Positions 47,181 through 59,059 of a DNA stretch of 64,000 nt are shown here, one piece after another. This DNA is from Datisca glomerata. Its lineage: Eukaryota > Streptophyta > Magnoliopsida > Cucurbitales > Datiscaceae. Each line of letters starts with the position of its first letter. Position 1 is the first letter of the stretch. The notes under the pieces were generated by a model that ran no database searches, was not told where the DNA came from, and was given only the letters and a program-made list of their open reading frames with translations. The translations under genes and the position numbers were made by a program. The DNA is taken from positions 1 to 64,000 of the forward strand of contig QANY01000261.1 in assembly GCA_003255025.1 (NCBI GenBank), in the 5' to 3' direction.

Positions 47181-47997
47181 GCTGCACAATAATGAACAAC
47201 TTTCACTTCGTCGAGGTCGACATTTTCTGGGTGACGCCATAACATGGCTAGCACTAGATTGTATACCAATGGAATTGGTTTGTATATGTCCCTAAAGAAC
47301 ATATTTAAAAAGTCCTGCCACCCAAAATAAACGAAATCCATTATTCTTGCTACAAATCATGCAAATCCATGACCTAAAAAATTGTAGTTACTTTTCTTGA
47401 ATTAAGTGGTGATTTTAAAAAAAGAAAATCATTTAAGTAGAGGAATTAAGTAATCCAAAAAATTAGAAAAATAACCCCAGTTTCAAAATTCATATCTTTG
47501 TCCTATTTGTTTTTCAAATGAAAAATAACTTAAAAGACAAGTTTACCAAACACATATTTTAATTTTTAAAACTAGTTCTAATATTAATTCAAACAAATTT
47601 TTAAAATATAATATTAATTAAAACAAGTCCTCATTTCAATTAGGGTAGTTTCAAAGTAATTTAAATAAATAGATTACCTGCTCGGCAAAAAGGGTGGGAG
47701 GAGTGACTTTGAGAGTGTGCAAGAGGTCATGGTAAGTAGAAAGACAAGGCTCAAACACAAACATGCCAGCGTTGAAGTAAAGTGCCGGCGGCTGACCCAA
47801 CTCGGCGGCAGGCCAGTTCACCTTCTCAGGACACTGTTGACAGTAACCTATCTTGTATTGCGGAGTATGACTCCATGTTTTCTGGCAGAAGCAGTCCATC
47901 GCGGCGTAAAAGTAGCCGTCAGGTAGATCAAATAGGTGGTCTATGTTGTCGTACACTTGGATATCTCCGTCCCTAGTACACCATCTTACTGTACCCT
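47181..47997 (-). pseudogene. Galactinol synthase fragment (two exons)
   Basis: Galactinol synthase (GT8 family) moves galactose from UDP-galactose to myo-inositol, the first step to raffinose sugars. Exon a (about 47997-47678, donor GTAATC): after a shifted IWQFVGYSKMVY comes DGDIQVYDNIDHLFDLPDG, CFCQKTWSHTPQYKIGYCQQ, YFNAGMFVFEPCLSTYHD and TPPTLFAEQ. DGD is the metal-binding DxD motif. Exon b (47314-47181): DFLNMFFRDIYKPIPLVYNL, LAMLWRHPENVDLDEVK and VVHYCAA. The FAEQ/DFLNMF junction is the correct splice phase. A 1-base insertion lies just before DGD. The N-terminal half and the C-terminal SKPWRYTG part are absent, against about 330 residues in full enzymes. Hence a broken copy, although the retained parts are very well conserved. 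Confidence 0.8.
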
Positions 47998-50900
47998 ACG
48001 AACTGCCAAATTGACAAGTACCTAAACGTAATACCCCTTTGGCTGTGTGATCATAAGTGGACAGCCTAGATTAGGCCGTACTACCCTATGTAAAAAAGAA
48101 AAATTTTACATAACAGATAATATTAGGGATGTTTTAAAAAATAGGGTTTTAATATATTTAGATAAATAATCAATAATTTTAGATTGAATGTTCTTCATCT
48201 ATATATAATATACTATTAATTTTTTCAGGTAAATTATATATGTAAATTTGATATACTTAAATGATATATCGTAGAAATTAAGAAATTATGTTTAACCTCT
48301 TGAAAACCATAATAAAAAATATATTCAAATCCTTGTAAACCGTTACTCTATTAACTTTCTCAATAAATTAAATCTTGAATAAAAAACTTAAAAATAAATA
48401 AAATTAAATCAATGAAAATCAATAATAAATCAGTGATAATTCTTGTGTTAGGTAAATAATGCTTGTTTTTTATGGTTACCATAGTATATGGTAACTAAAT
48501 GAGTGATATACTAATCTATAATTATGGCAGAAATCAATACTTTGACTTTTATACTTACATTTTCCATAACCGTAATTAACATATCTACCAAAAATTTTTA
48601 AAAATGCCAAATCTCGCCCTCAATAACCTTAAAAAATGGAGCCAGTACTCACTTCCCTCTAAAACATTAATTGACAAAATATACTAAATTTGAAATCCAC
48701 CGATCATGATTCACTGAAAAAATTGGAAAGTAAACAAAATATAACTATGATTTTGGAAACTACCTAATTAACCATGGTAAATAATAGCTCCCATCAATTG
48801 TCAGTGAACCATCCAACACAAAAAAAATCTAAGAAAACCTACTCAACTCTCGAAACCACCATCTAAAGAACAAAGAGAAACCCCATTGACGCCGTTTTAT
48901 AGAACAGAGAGAAACTCCATTGACGTTGTCACAAAACTCATTCGATATAACAACGCTGCAACATATCTCTTCTATCATCTCCGATAATATAGTACCATTT
49001 CAATATATGATATATCGTATAAGAACAAAACTACATTTTGGTATCCGTAAATGGTTGATTTACATTGAGAATAGGATAGTATCTATATTATTCTAAATAA
49101 ACATTGATATTTATTGATCAACCAATATATATACTGTTTCATACAATACACTCATTATTGAAAAAACATATATAATGAACTACTCTAAACAAGAGAAAAT
49201 GATTCAAAAACATACATCACTGAATCAAACGAAAAATAATTAGATCGTGAAACTTGAGATGTCTGTAAAATATAAATGAATAACAACATCGAATTACTCA
49301 TATTTTTCTTTGAAGACTTAGAAACGTAAAACTTTGTGATTGTCTGTTGTTAATGGAGAATGAATGAAACCAAATTGATACTGATTTTTCTCAAAGGAAG
49401 CTGAAAATACGGACTTCATATCACACTAATAGAAAAGATAATTTCCATAACAGAAAATCACTAACAAAAAGAACCGAATCAACCAATTATTATTAATTCA
49501 ATTTAAATTAAATAGAATATATATTAAGGATAGTATTAACGAATTTTGCTAAAATCGTGATATCTCATTAAGTGAAATGGCTCCACAAAATCAGATTATT
49601 AAATCTGTTAATGAAGGTTAAAAGTCACCAACAACTTGTTGATAACGTGAGATCTAAAAACTGTTATTACCTAAAATTTTGAAAAATATGATATCCCTTA
49701 AACCAGCTTTCTATTTGGAGCAACTACTTAAAAAAATTGTTTTTTGGTTCGGCCCCTTGTGAGTGCTTCATATCAGTTCTGACGGCACAAGAGGGCAAAC
49801 TGGCCCAATTATCAATCGATTCTGATTCCTTTGAGAGCCGATGATCAAAAGAAAAGATTTTCGCGCTCCTATGAATATTGTCACATACACAGGATATTGC
49901 CCCCACACTTATGGAGGTCAATATTTAAAAACTGAGACTAATTTACTAATCATACATCAAGAGAGATAACCTCGTTATTAGTACACATCTATTAATTGAC
50001 ACATCACTTGATTTGTTAAATATTACTATAATTTTTATTTCATCTTAAAATTACTTTAGTGTCTAATGGACCATATAGCCAAACGAATGTGCATATTATA
50101 TACCAAGTCTTTCCTATTTTTCTAGTTTCACTGTTGTGAGCTCCTTAGCTTTGTTTTCTTCTTCTTTACTCTTTAAGGTAAGCTTGTTTGTGTTCGGACT
50201 TTGGAGTTGGATATCACTATAATCATAGGTGGATCTAGTATAGGCTCAGGGACCTCTCGGTTTTGATTTTTTTATATTTTCGATAGTAACTGCTTTTATA
50301 TTGGATTTACATTTTATTTGTAATGTGTCTCTTGTGGATAGAGTCATAGCTCATTGGTCATGTATATTTTTCTCTAAAATGGAGGTCTTGGGTTCAAATC
50401 ACATTGTCTCCAATTTTACAATGCCCCTTAACTTTTTGTTATTTTTTTATTTATCAATGTATTCCCACACGCGTTACAAGTGTTGATCATTTTAATTTTT
50501 ATTTTATATATTCAATTTATTTTATGAAAGTTTAAAAAATATATTATGTGTCCAACTCAATTACGTCTAAAAAATATTATGGTCGCGTGATAAACCGGGA
50601 TTCGCTCCTTAGAGTCACATCTAAACGGTGGTAAGTGTCGAGGAATCATAATTCCTTTATCTCCTTATGGATTTCTTATTCCATTCATGAAAAAAATTAT
50701 TAAGCCTAAGAATATACCTCAAACACTAGTAAAAGTATTAAAAATTAAAAAATTAGTCATATTGACCCTTATGTTCTTAAATCTAACAGTGATCCTGAAC
50801 TAAAATCATAGATCCGTCTCTAACCATAATAGTGCTAGTGCGGGGTGAAAGCCTCTATGGGAGAGGAAGAGATCATTGAAGGCTATATATTATATATAGA

Positions 50901-51062
50901 TGTAGAAATTTCAAAAGGAAACTATTATGTTGCATCACATCACTATAAACAATGAATTAATAATGTATGTAGCCCATATTATTCTTAAAATGTAAACTAA
51001 TAAAGAAAAATAGATTTCAGTTCAAATTTTTTGATATAATTCCAGTGTCATCCTTGATAAGA
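47998..51062. other. AT-rich intergenic DNA
   Basis: No gene, LTR or TIR was recognised over 3 kb. A small two-copy repeat (GAACAAAGAGAAACCCCATT / GAACAGAGAGAAACTCCATT) lies near 48876-48945. The patch at 49724-49925 is GC-richer and open on the minus strand for 65 codons, but matches nothing I know. Confidence 0.6.
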
Positions 51063-53165
51063 TCACAATGAAGATGACCAAAAGTGATGAAGGTTTAGTT
51101 TAGGGGTGGAATAGTAGCCGGGGGAAATACTGGTTGCTACAACACGATTGGCAGATTCAGTGTAGTGAACTCCATCCCACACTATAGATTTGGAGGGATT
51201 GGTGCAGATGCTGTAACCAGGCTGCCCACATGTCGCTTTTACATTGTAATTGTTTGGAGCCCCTCCGTATCCACAACATGCCATCAATGGCTCTTCAAAA
51301 CCTGCCATTTTCAAAATCTTGAAGACTCAAATATAATTAAGTGCTATGTAATTAATATGTTGGACCCCTAATTTATTTAGTTTATGTTGGTTGTTAATTT
51401 GATCCCTAAAAGATTCAAATTTGTCAAATTGAGCTTTGAAACTTACAAAACACTAGTAAATACCCTTTAACTTTCCATTAGAAATTGGGGAAAAACTCGG
51501 GTTTTGTATATTTTTCATATGAAGAAACCCATGTGTTGTTGTGTATAAGAGGATCATGTACATGTAACATGGATAACTGAAATAATTAACGGACGTGTTG
51601 ATGGATCTATCGTGTTAATTGCTAATGAATTTTTGTAGCTTAGTAATCAAATTGACAAAATTAAAACTTGTGAGACTAATTATACCGAGCAAAAATGTAT
51701 TTTGATTACTCAAAAATAAGATATTATGAGTTGTACAAATTTAAATCTTTGGTTGTCTTTGACAACAATCCTGGACGTAGGCCGGTTTGGATCAAACCAT
51801 GTTAACTGTTGTGTTGATTGTGTGATTGGTGTGTTCATAAACGTTTTCTATCCAAATTTATTTTTTCCGTATAAAGATGTCAGGATGTAAATAACCACCA
51901 TACGTACCGTATTTCTTATACTTGGCAAAGAGATTGTACTTGATGGAGTAGATATCAACATAAACAATGGTTGCATCCTTGAACATTGATCGGAGCTGCT
52001 TACAAACACTGCGTAGGCCTCCATTGAAAGCTTTGGCAACATCATTATGGACACTAAGGCATCCAATTCGATCAACATCTATACTGTTGTTATGACGATG
52101 TAATGCAAGTTCTTTAGGTGCACATCCAATTGGACCTGTGTTGTGTATCCAAAATTTTCTTCCACCATATATATATAGAGTCTGCTCGTCAAATAACCAA
52201 AGTATATATTAGCTGAACAAGTTACGATTAAAAAGGATATGTTTACATGTAATCAAGAATGAAGCTTGAACAGCTAATTCGATTACTTACTGAAACAGCT
52301 AATTTGATCTCTGAAAGAAAAGAAGGGATTTTATCAACCACTGGTTTGTAAGTAAAGTTTGTTGCATACAATGCAAGTAACAGATCGTTCTGTCCAATAT
52401 CGATCATATAAAGAGCGTTACGGAATCCTTGTTCGTCTATTAGCTGACTTCTCGAATCTGCTAAAATGTTGATGATAAACATAATACCGTTACATTAAGT
52501 GTAAAGTACATGAAAAATTAGTGTAATTCACCCATTTATATTTTTTAAGTACATTTCATCGTTTTTAGAAAAAGAAAAACCAAACATGACAACGAATTAA
52601 AAAGCGTTGATTTCAAAATGAATGGAGAAAAAAATATATACCTTGTGAAAGGAGTTCAAGGGAGCGATTTTTGAAGCGAATGAATTGACGAACTTGAACA
52701 TCAAGTGCAAAAGGCACAAACTGAGGAAGCAGTGTAGCCCCTGCTACTGCAAAGTTCACTCCACTTGTGAAATTTGGTGCCAATGAGTCCAAATATGGAC
52801 TCAAATAACCCAACTTCAAGTATTCACCTGCCATTCATTCTCACTATAACCTTACATATATATTTAGCACAAAACAGGATTAATATTGGAATTTGGAAAA
52901 AATTTAACTCACAGAAAAAGTCGATTATAAGCCGGCCGTCACCTAGACGACCAGTACCACGGTGGAAAAATGTAATGCCATGAGGAAGGCTGATGGGAAG
53001 CCCGGTGCCGGCTAGTACGCCTCCGGTATCTGAATTCGAGTCGCCAAAGTTGATCAGAAGGGGCCTTGTTGTGATGTTGCTACAGTTTGTGTTAATCAAG
53101 ATGCTAAAGAAAATGTATACCCGAAATGTCACTGTGAGCTTCTGAACAAACTTTGATCCATTCAT
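51063..53165 (-). CDS. GDSL esterase/lipase, five exons, intact
   Basis: Exons on the minus strand: 53165-52913, 52827-52642, 52457-52291, 52181-51908 and 51301-51063. All introns are GT-AG, phases fit, and the total of 1119 nt gives 372 residues, typical of the family. The N-terminus ([20 protein letters not shown] and on) is hydrophobic and fits a secretion signal. Catalytic blocks: GDSNSDTGG with Ser43, [10 protein letters not shown] with Gly107, IDIGQNDL with Asn170, and [10 protein letters not shown] with Asp336 and His339. The set for an SGNH hydrolase is thus complete. Other family marks are [36 protein letters not shown] and [18 protein letters not shown]. It resembles the plant ENOD8 / At1g09390-type group, secreted esterases of the cell wall or apoplast; the true substrate cannot be told. 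It is the only apparently functional host gene in the window. Confidence 0.93.
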
Positions 53166-54035
53166 GTTTATAATATCAGTTGAGAAAAATTTCTAGTAAA
53201 CTAATGAAGTACTGACTGCTGAGTAATGACTTAATCTTTTCATAGTATATCCATTTTCAGAATATTCATAGATCTAATGTCTAATTTATGATTTAATTCA
53301 TAGATCTTGAATGATTCAATTTTTTTCATTTTTGCTGGCTTTGACTTTCTGTCTTAGAATAGGCAAAATGGTTTAGTTATGCGTCACACATCCCAACACA
53401 CTGAAATCACATGGCAACAAAGCCAATAATATATTACGCTCACCTGACAAGATATGTTGGAAGACAAAAATAATAAGATAAGTTGTTATAAAAACATTGA
53501 ATAGGTATTCATACTCAAGAGATCTTGACTTTGAGTTAGATTCTTTTTTAAATTTATAAATTTGACAAAAAATATATATCATACGTAACATTTATTTTAT
53601 GGTTGATAAAATCAATAAGAATTTCTATAGTTTATTTTATACTCATAAAAATAATTTATTAAATTAATTTATGAATGATTGATATAATATTTGATTGATT
53701 AATTAAGATTTTATCTAAATCTAATTATACGTAATTTACTCATAAAATTTTCGTGAAAATTAATTCTTGCTCTAACGGAAACTTCAAATCTTTTTTCTCT
53801 TTGGTTAGATGGGATTAACCTAGAATGAGAAACATCAAACTAATTAAATTCACACGTTTGTTTTCAATTAATTATTTATGTGTCTAAATTGTTCAAGAAT
53901 CAAGATTACTCAAGAATCTTATTGAATAAAAGAGTAAGGTAATTCAGAATTATCTTGACAATTCGAAAAGGTGAAGCATTTTAATAAACATACATTTATG
54001 CTCTTCCACTTATTATTGTTATTATATTATTACTC

Positions 54036-54086
<51 letters not shown>

Positions 54087-54347
54087 GAATAACGCAGCTA
54101 TATTTAAAATTTTATTACAAAATTTGTTATTTAATACATTGGATCACTAAGCTTCTAGTAAATTAAAATTTAGTCTAATATTGAATGATAATTTTGTTTT
54201 TCCAACATTGTTAAAATTAGTGTTATAGTTGCACATCAAAATTCTTTTGTGCATAATTCAACTAAGGACAGGTGACTTCAAATTATTTTCACCAATTTCT
54301 CATAAAACTACACTTAAACAAAATATAACAATCTTAAATTCTCATTC
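53166..54347. other. Upstream DNA of the GDSL gene, intergenic
   Basis: Should contain the promoter of the GDSL gene (transcribed to the left). No clear TATA box at a standard distance can be asserted. A microsatellite lies at 54039-54085. The right end adjoins a copia insertion at 54348, about 1.2 kb upstream of the gene. Confidence 0.5.
54039..54085. repeat. (TTA)n microsatellite
   Basis: About 15 uninterrupted TTA/ATT triplets, with a less regular ATT-rich run in front of it. Confidence 0.93.
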
Positions 54348-54661
54348 TGTTGAAGAAAGAGAAGCAAAAGCTGCAGCCTCAGAAGAAAATCTTCATCATA
54401 GGCAAAAGAGGGAAGCAGAACAGAGACTTTCACCAAACACAGTGGGTGTCTAACCATTTCTGGTAAAAAAAATGATTTCAGACTTCAAGTAGGCATCCAT
54501 TAGAGATCATAAGAGATCATAGGCAACCGTTAGAATTATTTGTATATATATATCCTTCCTCATTGTAAACAAGTAGCATTCTTTCAATAAGAAATCAGAA
54601 ACCAAAAAGACTCATCATCTTTCATTTTAAGATCAGAACCAAAAGGTTCATCATTTCTACA
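54348..54661 (+). repeat. 5' LTR of copia element
   Basis: 314 bp, TGTTGAAGAAAGAGAAGC to CATTTCTACA. It has a TATATATATCC promoter-like run near 54543. Compared with the 3' LTR it carries an extra copy of about 11 bp in an AGAGATCATA repeat near 54501-54520. Confidence 0.95.
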
Positions 54662-54672
54662 TGGTATCAGAG
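54662..54672 (+). promoter_or_regulatory. Primer-binding site (tRNA-Met)
   Basis: TGGTATCAGAG lies immediately after the LTR end. It is the canonical copia site for the initiator methionine tRNA primer. Confidence 0.93.
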
Positions 54673-54762
54673 TAGTGATTCTGAGAACCAACACGTATAG
54701 CAGAACCATCAACCTCCGGCCAGCTTCACCACCATGACACCAATCCCAGACTGACCTCCATC

Positions 54763-55470
54763 ATGCTCACTGGCCACAACTACATACCGTGGGCCAGGGC
54801 GGCTCGGGTGAACCTGAAAGGAAAAGGCAGATTGGGTTTCGTGGACGGCAGTAAGCCAAGACCAGACCGAAACTCAGAGGAATGTGACATCATGGACAGC
54901 CAGGTAATGACCTGGATAACTAATTCAATAGACCCAAAACTCAATGAAATCTTTTGTTTTTGTGAAACAGGACAAGAACTCTGGGAAGAACTCTGGGAAC
55001 AAAACAATTTCGCGCAAGTCTTTGAACTTAAACGAGAGATCTCCCAAGCAAAACAGGGGGACAGATCAGTACCGGAGTTAACCGGGTTTTTAAAATCTAA
55101 GTTCAAAGAACTTGAAACCCTGAGACCGATGACCACTAACCTAAAGGAACTCCAAGAGCGGGCTGAGCAGGATATGGTTTTCCATTTCTTGACGGCTCTC
55201 GACTCAAGCTACGAAGCGTTCCGAGCTCAGATCTTGATGTCGACAGAGAAGCCAACTTTTGCCACGGTCTCAACCATGGTTCAAAGAGAAAAAACCAGGC
55301 GACGAGTAATGAGTACCAGAGATGACAAGGCGGAGGCACTAGCCATGGCGACCCGCGGCTCCCTCTTAAACCTTAACCCTAAGGAAGGGGAAAGGCACCG
55401 CGGACAGCCAGGCGAGCCAGTGAAATGCAGCCATTGCCGAAAGGAAGGGCACACCCATGACCGGTGCTAA
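54763..55470 (+). CDS. Copia gag (235 codons, then stop)
   Basis: Capsid-type protein that packages element RNA. LTGHNYIPWARAARVNLKGK is the usual opening of this copia group, but the normal start lies further upstream in another frame, so the first residues are cut. A UBN2-type middle follows: IDPKLNEIFCFCETGQELWE, FELKREISQAKQGDRSVPEL and FLTALDSSYEAFRAQILMST. It ends with a CX2CX4HX4C zinc knuckle, CSHCRKEGHTHDRC, directly followed by a stop where related proteins continue. In active relatives gag and pol form one frame, so this stop breaks the polyprotein. Confidence 0.85.
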   Translation: MLTGHNYIPWARAARVNLKGKGRLGFVDGSKPRPDRNSEECDIMDSQVMTWITNSIDPKLNEIFCFCETGQELWEELWEQNNFAQVFELKREISQAKQGDRSVPELTGFLKSKFKELETLRPMTTNLKELQERAEQDMVFHFLTALDSSYEAFRAQILMSTEKPTFATVSTMVQREKTRRRVMSTRDDKAEALAMATRGSLLNLNPKEGERHRGQPGEPVKCSHCRKEGHTHDRC

Positions 55471-55631
55471 AACCTGCACCCTCATCTCCGGCAGAACCAG
55501 AGAAAGTTCCAGAACAAGCGAGGGAGCTGCGCGAAGAGTGACGAGCGAAGGGGCTCCGCGAAGACATTTCCCTTTTATACCGAGGGTTTCAGCGGAGCGG
55601 GTCACGACCCGACCCAGACCGCAGAGCACAC

Positions 55632-56201
55632 ATGACAGACAGACCTGGTTCGGGTAATGGGTACCGACCCGACCGAATGGAAGAAATGGACAGATCCGGA
55701 TCCGTTAGAGCAGACCTGCACACAGACAACAACGCACAGATGGCTACACTGCTCAAACAATTCAGAGAATTTTTGCGCGATACCTCAAGTTCATCCATTT
55801 GCAATATTGTCAATTATTTTTCTAAATCTGCAAATTTTTGTCATAACTTAGAACACTGGATAATAGACTCTGGTGCCTCTGATCACATGACTCATAACAC
55901 AAAAAATCTACACATTCTCACTAAATTAGAAAAACCACAACACGTGACGGTAGCCAATGGAAATAAAGTTCCAATTTTTGGCATAGGGTCCACCACACTC
56001 TTCACAAAAACCATTAACAACGTACTTTGTCTACCCAATTTTAACTCCAATCTCCTATCCGTCAGTAAAACAACCAAAGACTTAAACTGCAATGTTACTT
56101 TTTCAGTTGGTTGTAATTCAGACTCTAGCAGTTGCTCAGTCTGCAAACTCTCAAAACAAACCAGGTTACCATTTCCACTATCTAGTAGTACGATAAAATG
56201 A
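55632..56201 (+). pseudogene. Copia protease with pre-integrase deletion
   Basis: Aspartic protease: HWIIDSGASDHMTHNTKN with the catalytic Asp at about 55866-55868, then VTVANGNKVPIFGIGSTTLF and NNVLCLPNFNSNLLSVSK. Shortly after NCNVTFSVG the frame passes to SSCSVCKLSKQTRLPFPLSS, the second half of the integrase zinc finger. The WHxRLGH part, several dozen residues in relatives, is deleted. It ends in a stop just before CFELIHSDVW. Confidence 0.88.
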
Positions 56202-57560
56202 TGTTTTGAATTAATTCATTCTGATGTTTGGAGACCCGCCCCAATTGATTCATATAATAAATTTAAATACTTTGTTACTTTTATTGATGATTTCTCTCGC
56301 ACCACATGGTTATATCTTTTGAAATCAAAAAATGAAGTCTTCAGTCGTTTTCAAGAGTTCAACAATTTAGTTGAAACCCAATTTGAAACAACCATAAAAA
56401 TCTTTAGGTCTGACAATGGAACCGAGTATACTAACAACACCTTTTTTGAGTTTTTTAAACAAATGGGTATACGACATCAAACCACCTGTATCCACACCCC
56501 ACAACAAAATGGTGTCTCAGAATGCAAAAACCGACACCTTCTTGAAATGACTAGGTCTCGCCTCCTCCAAAACAACGTACCCAAAAGATACTGGTCCGAT
56601 GCTATACTCACAACAACTTACCTCATCAATCGATTACCCAGTGTAAAATTGCACCAGAAAAGCCCTCTAGAAATTCTCAAGGGTAGGAAAATTAACCTTG
56701 ATCACATACGAGTATTCATATGTACATGCTTCGTACACATTCCAAGACTTGATAAATTGGACAAAACCTCAATCAAAACCATATTTTTTGGGTATTCCGC
56801 TGAGAAAAAGGGGTATAAGTGCTACGACCCAATAAACCATAAACTCTACATCTCGCGCGATGTACAATTTTTAGAACTAGAATCCTATTACCCAAAGGAC
56901 CCCGACAATCATAACCATCACCAAACGTTTCCGCTACCTAACAGTATTATTTCCTCCGATATCATAAGACAGGAACAGGATACCGCATCAACCGCGCCTG
57001 AGACAACTACCTCAGGGGGAGCAACTGATGAGATAGTTGTCACTGATGAAGCAGTAATTGTAAGAAGGTCAACAAGGCAAACTCAACCCCCAGCAAGATT
57101 AAAAGACTACGTGTCCCATCAGGTTCTAAACCCTATCCAAAATTTCCTATCTTATGATAAAATCTCTAACATCCACAGGGCATACTTAGGAAAAATTGAT
57201 GAAACAGTTGAGCCAAAGACCTATCAAGAAGCCCAACTCGAGCCCAAATGGAGAAAGGCGATGAATGAAGAACTTCTAGCCTTGGAAAAGAATGAAACTT
57301 GGGACATAATCCCACTACCCAACGGGAAGAAACCTGTAGGATGTAAATGGGTCTACAAGACCAAATACAACAGCAACGGCACTATCAAAAGATATAAAGC
57401 CCGACTAGTTGCCAAGGGCTTTACTCAGACATATGGAGTAGATTACCAGGAGACGTTCACTCCAGTGGCAAAAATGAACACAATTCGAGTGTTACTATCC
57501 GTTGCCACCAACCTCAGCTGGGAACTATATCAAATGGACGAAAAAAACGCATTCCTCTAA
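56202..57560 (+). pseudogene. Copia integrase and RT N-terminal half
   Basis: Integrase: LIHSDVWRPAPIDS (first Asp), FVTFIDDFSRTTWLYLLKSK, FRSDNGTEYTNNTFFEFF (second Asp) and QQNGVSECKNRHLLEM (Glu kept; the usual ERKNR is ECKNR). A long linker ends in RRSTRQTQPPARLKDYVSHQ. RT: WDIIPLPNGKKPVGCKWVYK, YKARLVAKGFTQTYGVDYQE and LYQMDEKNAFL, where the family has MDVKNAFL, then a stop at 57558. The frame is open for 413 codons from 56319. Confidence 0.92.
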
Positions 57561-58740
57561 GGAAATCTGGAAGAAGAAGTATATATGTCCCTACCTCTAG
57601 GACACAAGAAAGCAACGCACCCATCTCTGGTATGTAGATTAAAGAAGACTATCTACGGCCTGAAACAGTCACCAAGGGCATGGTATGGAAAATTAAGCTT
57701 GTCTCTTTTAAAAATTGACTTTGTCAAAAGCTCGGCTGACCATCTATGTTCGTCAAACACACGAACAACTCCACCACCATCATTTTAGTCTACGTAGATG
57801 ACATTATCATAACTGGAAATAACCACGATGAAATATGGAGTGTTCAATAATTTCTAAAAGGAGAGTTTGATATTAAAGATCTAGGAAAACTGAAGTACTT
57901 TCTAAGGATAAAAATAGCTCACTCGAAAAAAGGATTGTTTCTATCTCAAAGAAAATATATCTTAGACTTGTTAAAATAAACAGGCATGATAGGGGAAAAA
58001 CCTGATAGCACACCAATGGAAACCAACATGAAAATAGGACTGAATGATAGCAAACAAATAATTGATATAGGCCAATATCAGAGACTAGTAGAAAAACTAA
58101 TTTATCTAACGGTTACAAAACCATATATCACTTTTGCAGTTAGCGTTATCAGTCAATTCACGCACGCACCCTGCACAAATCACCAGGCAGCCGTAGAAAG
58201 GATACTCAGATACCTTAAAGGAACACCCGGCCAAGGGATATAGATGAAGAGAACCGGGGCAAACTCCGTAGTTGGATACACTGATGCAGACTGGACAGGT
58301 AGTTATGATAGAAAATTTACAACTGGCTTCTATGTCTTTGTAGGTGGAAATCTAGTAACCTGGAAGAGCAAGAAACAAACTGTTGTAGCAAGATCAAGTG
58401 CAGAGGCAGAATACAGAGCCATGGCCTCCACTGCTAGTGAACTCACATGGATTAGACATCTCCTTCAAGACATAAAGGTCGAGATAAGAAAATTGATAGA
58501 GATGCACTGTGACAACCAAGCAGCATGTCATATTGCAATGAACCCCGTTTTCCACAAGAGAACCAAACACATTGAAGTGGACTGTCACTTCATAAGAGAG
58601 AAGGTACAGTCGGGAGAAATCGCCATTCCCTTTGTACGTAGTGAAGACCAACTAGCTGACATCTTCACCAAAGCCCTTGACAAAAATAACCTCCAAAGAA
58701 TACTTAACAAGTTAGGATCGATCAACTTATACGAACCCAA
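57561..58740 (+). pseudogene. Copia RT C-terminal half and RNase H
   Basis: RT continues: GNLEEEVYMSLPLGH, CRLKKTIYGLKQSPRAWYGK, a frameshift near 57740, then LVYVDDIIITGNN with the Asp pair intact (YVDD at 57791-57802), then stops in WSVQ*FLKG and LLK*TG. The end of RT is open at 57986-58243. RNase H (58244-58738): GYTDADWTGSYDRKFTTGF, KKQTVVARSSAEAEYRAMAS, MHCDNQAACHIAMNPVFHKR and DQLADIFTKALDKN, with Asp, Glu and Asp active-site residues all present. The last frame runs on into the 3' LTR. Confidence 0.92.
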
Positions 58741-58752
58741 CTTGAGGGGGAG
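58739..58752 (+). promoter_or_regulatory. Polypurine tract of copia element
   Basis: AACTTGAGGGGGAG directly abuts the 3' LTR start TGTTGAAG. It is the primer site for plus-strand cDNA synthesis. Confidence 0.9.
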
Positions 58753-59054
58753 TGTTGAAGAAAGAGAAGCAAAAGCTGCAGCCTCAGAAGGAAATCTTCA
58801 TCATAGGCAAAAGAGAGAAGCAGAACAGAGACTTTCACCAAACACAGTGGGTATCTAACCATTTCTGGTAAAAAATAATTTCAGGCTTCAAGTAGGCATC
58901 TATTGGAGATCATAGGCAACCGTTAGAATTATTTGTATATATACATCATTCCTCATTGTAAACAAGTAGCATTCTTTCAATAAGAAATCAGAAACCAAAA
59001 AGGCTCATCATCTTTCATTTTAAGATCAGAACCAAAAAGTTCATCATTTCTACA
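58753..59054 (+). repeat. 3' LTR of copia element
   Basis: 302 bp, same ends as the 5' LTR and nearly the same sequence (for example GCAGCCTCAGAAGGAAATC against GCAGCCTCAGAAGAAAATC). It is followed by the CATTC duplication. Confidence 0.95.
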
Positions 59055-59059
59055 CATTC

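Larger units (their letters stand above)
54348..59054 (+). mobile_element. Complete Ty1/copia element with short LTRs
   Basis: Both LTRs are present (54348-54661 and 58753-59054), with a perfect 5-bp target duplication CATTC (54343-54347 and 59055-59059), a tRNA-Met primer site and a polypurine tract. Gag, protease, integrase, RT and RNase H are all recognisable in order. LTRs are nearly identical apart from a short indel, so insertion is recent compared with the rest of the window. It is disabled by stops and shifts, and by loss of the pre-integrase part. It lies about 1.2 kb upstream of the GDSL gene in the opposite orientation. Confidence 0.95.

Noticed and set aside
49724..49921. 65-codon minus-strand frame in a GC-richer patch
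   Set aside because: No recognisable family, splice context or neighbours. Too short to call from sequence alone.
54780..55813. Minus-strand frames over the copia gag and protease
   Set aside because: Shadows of the well-supported plus-strand gag and pol frames.
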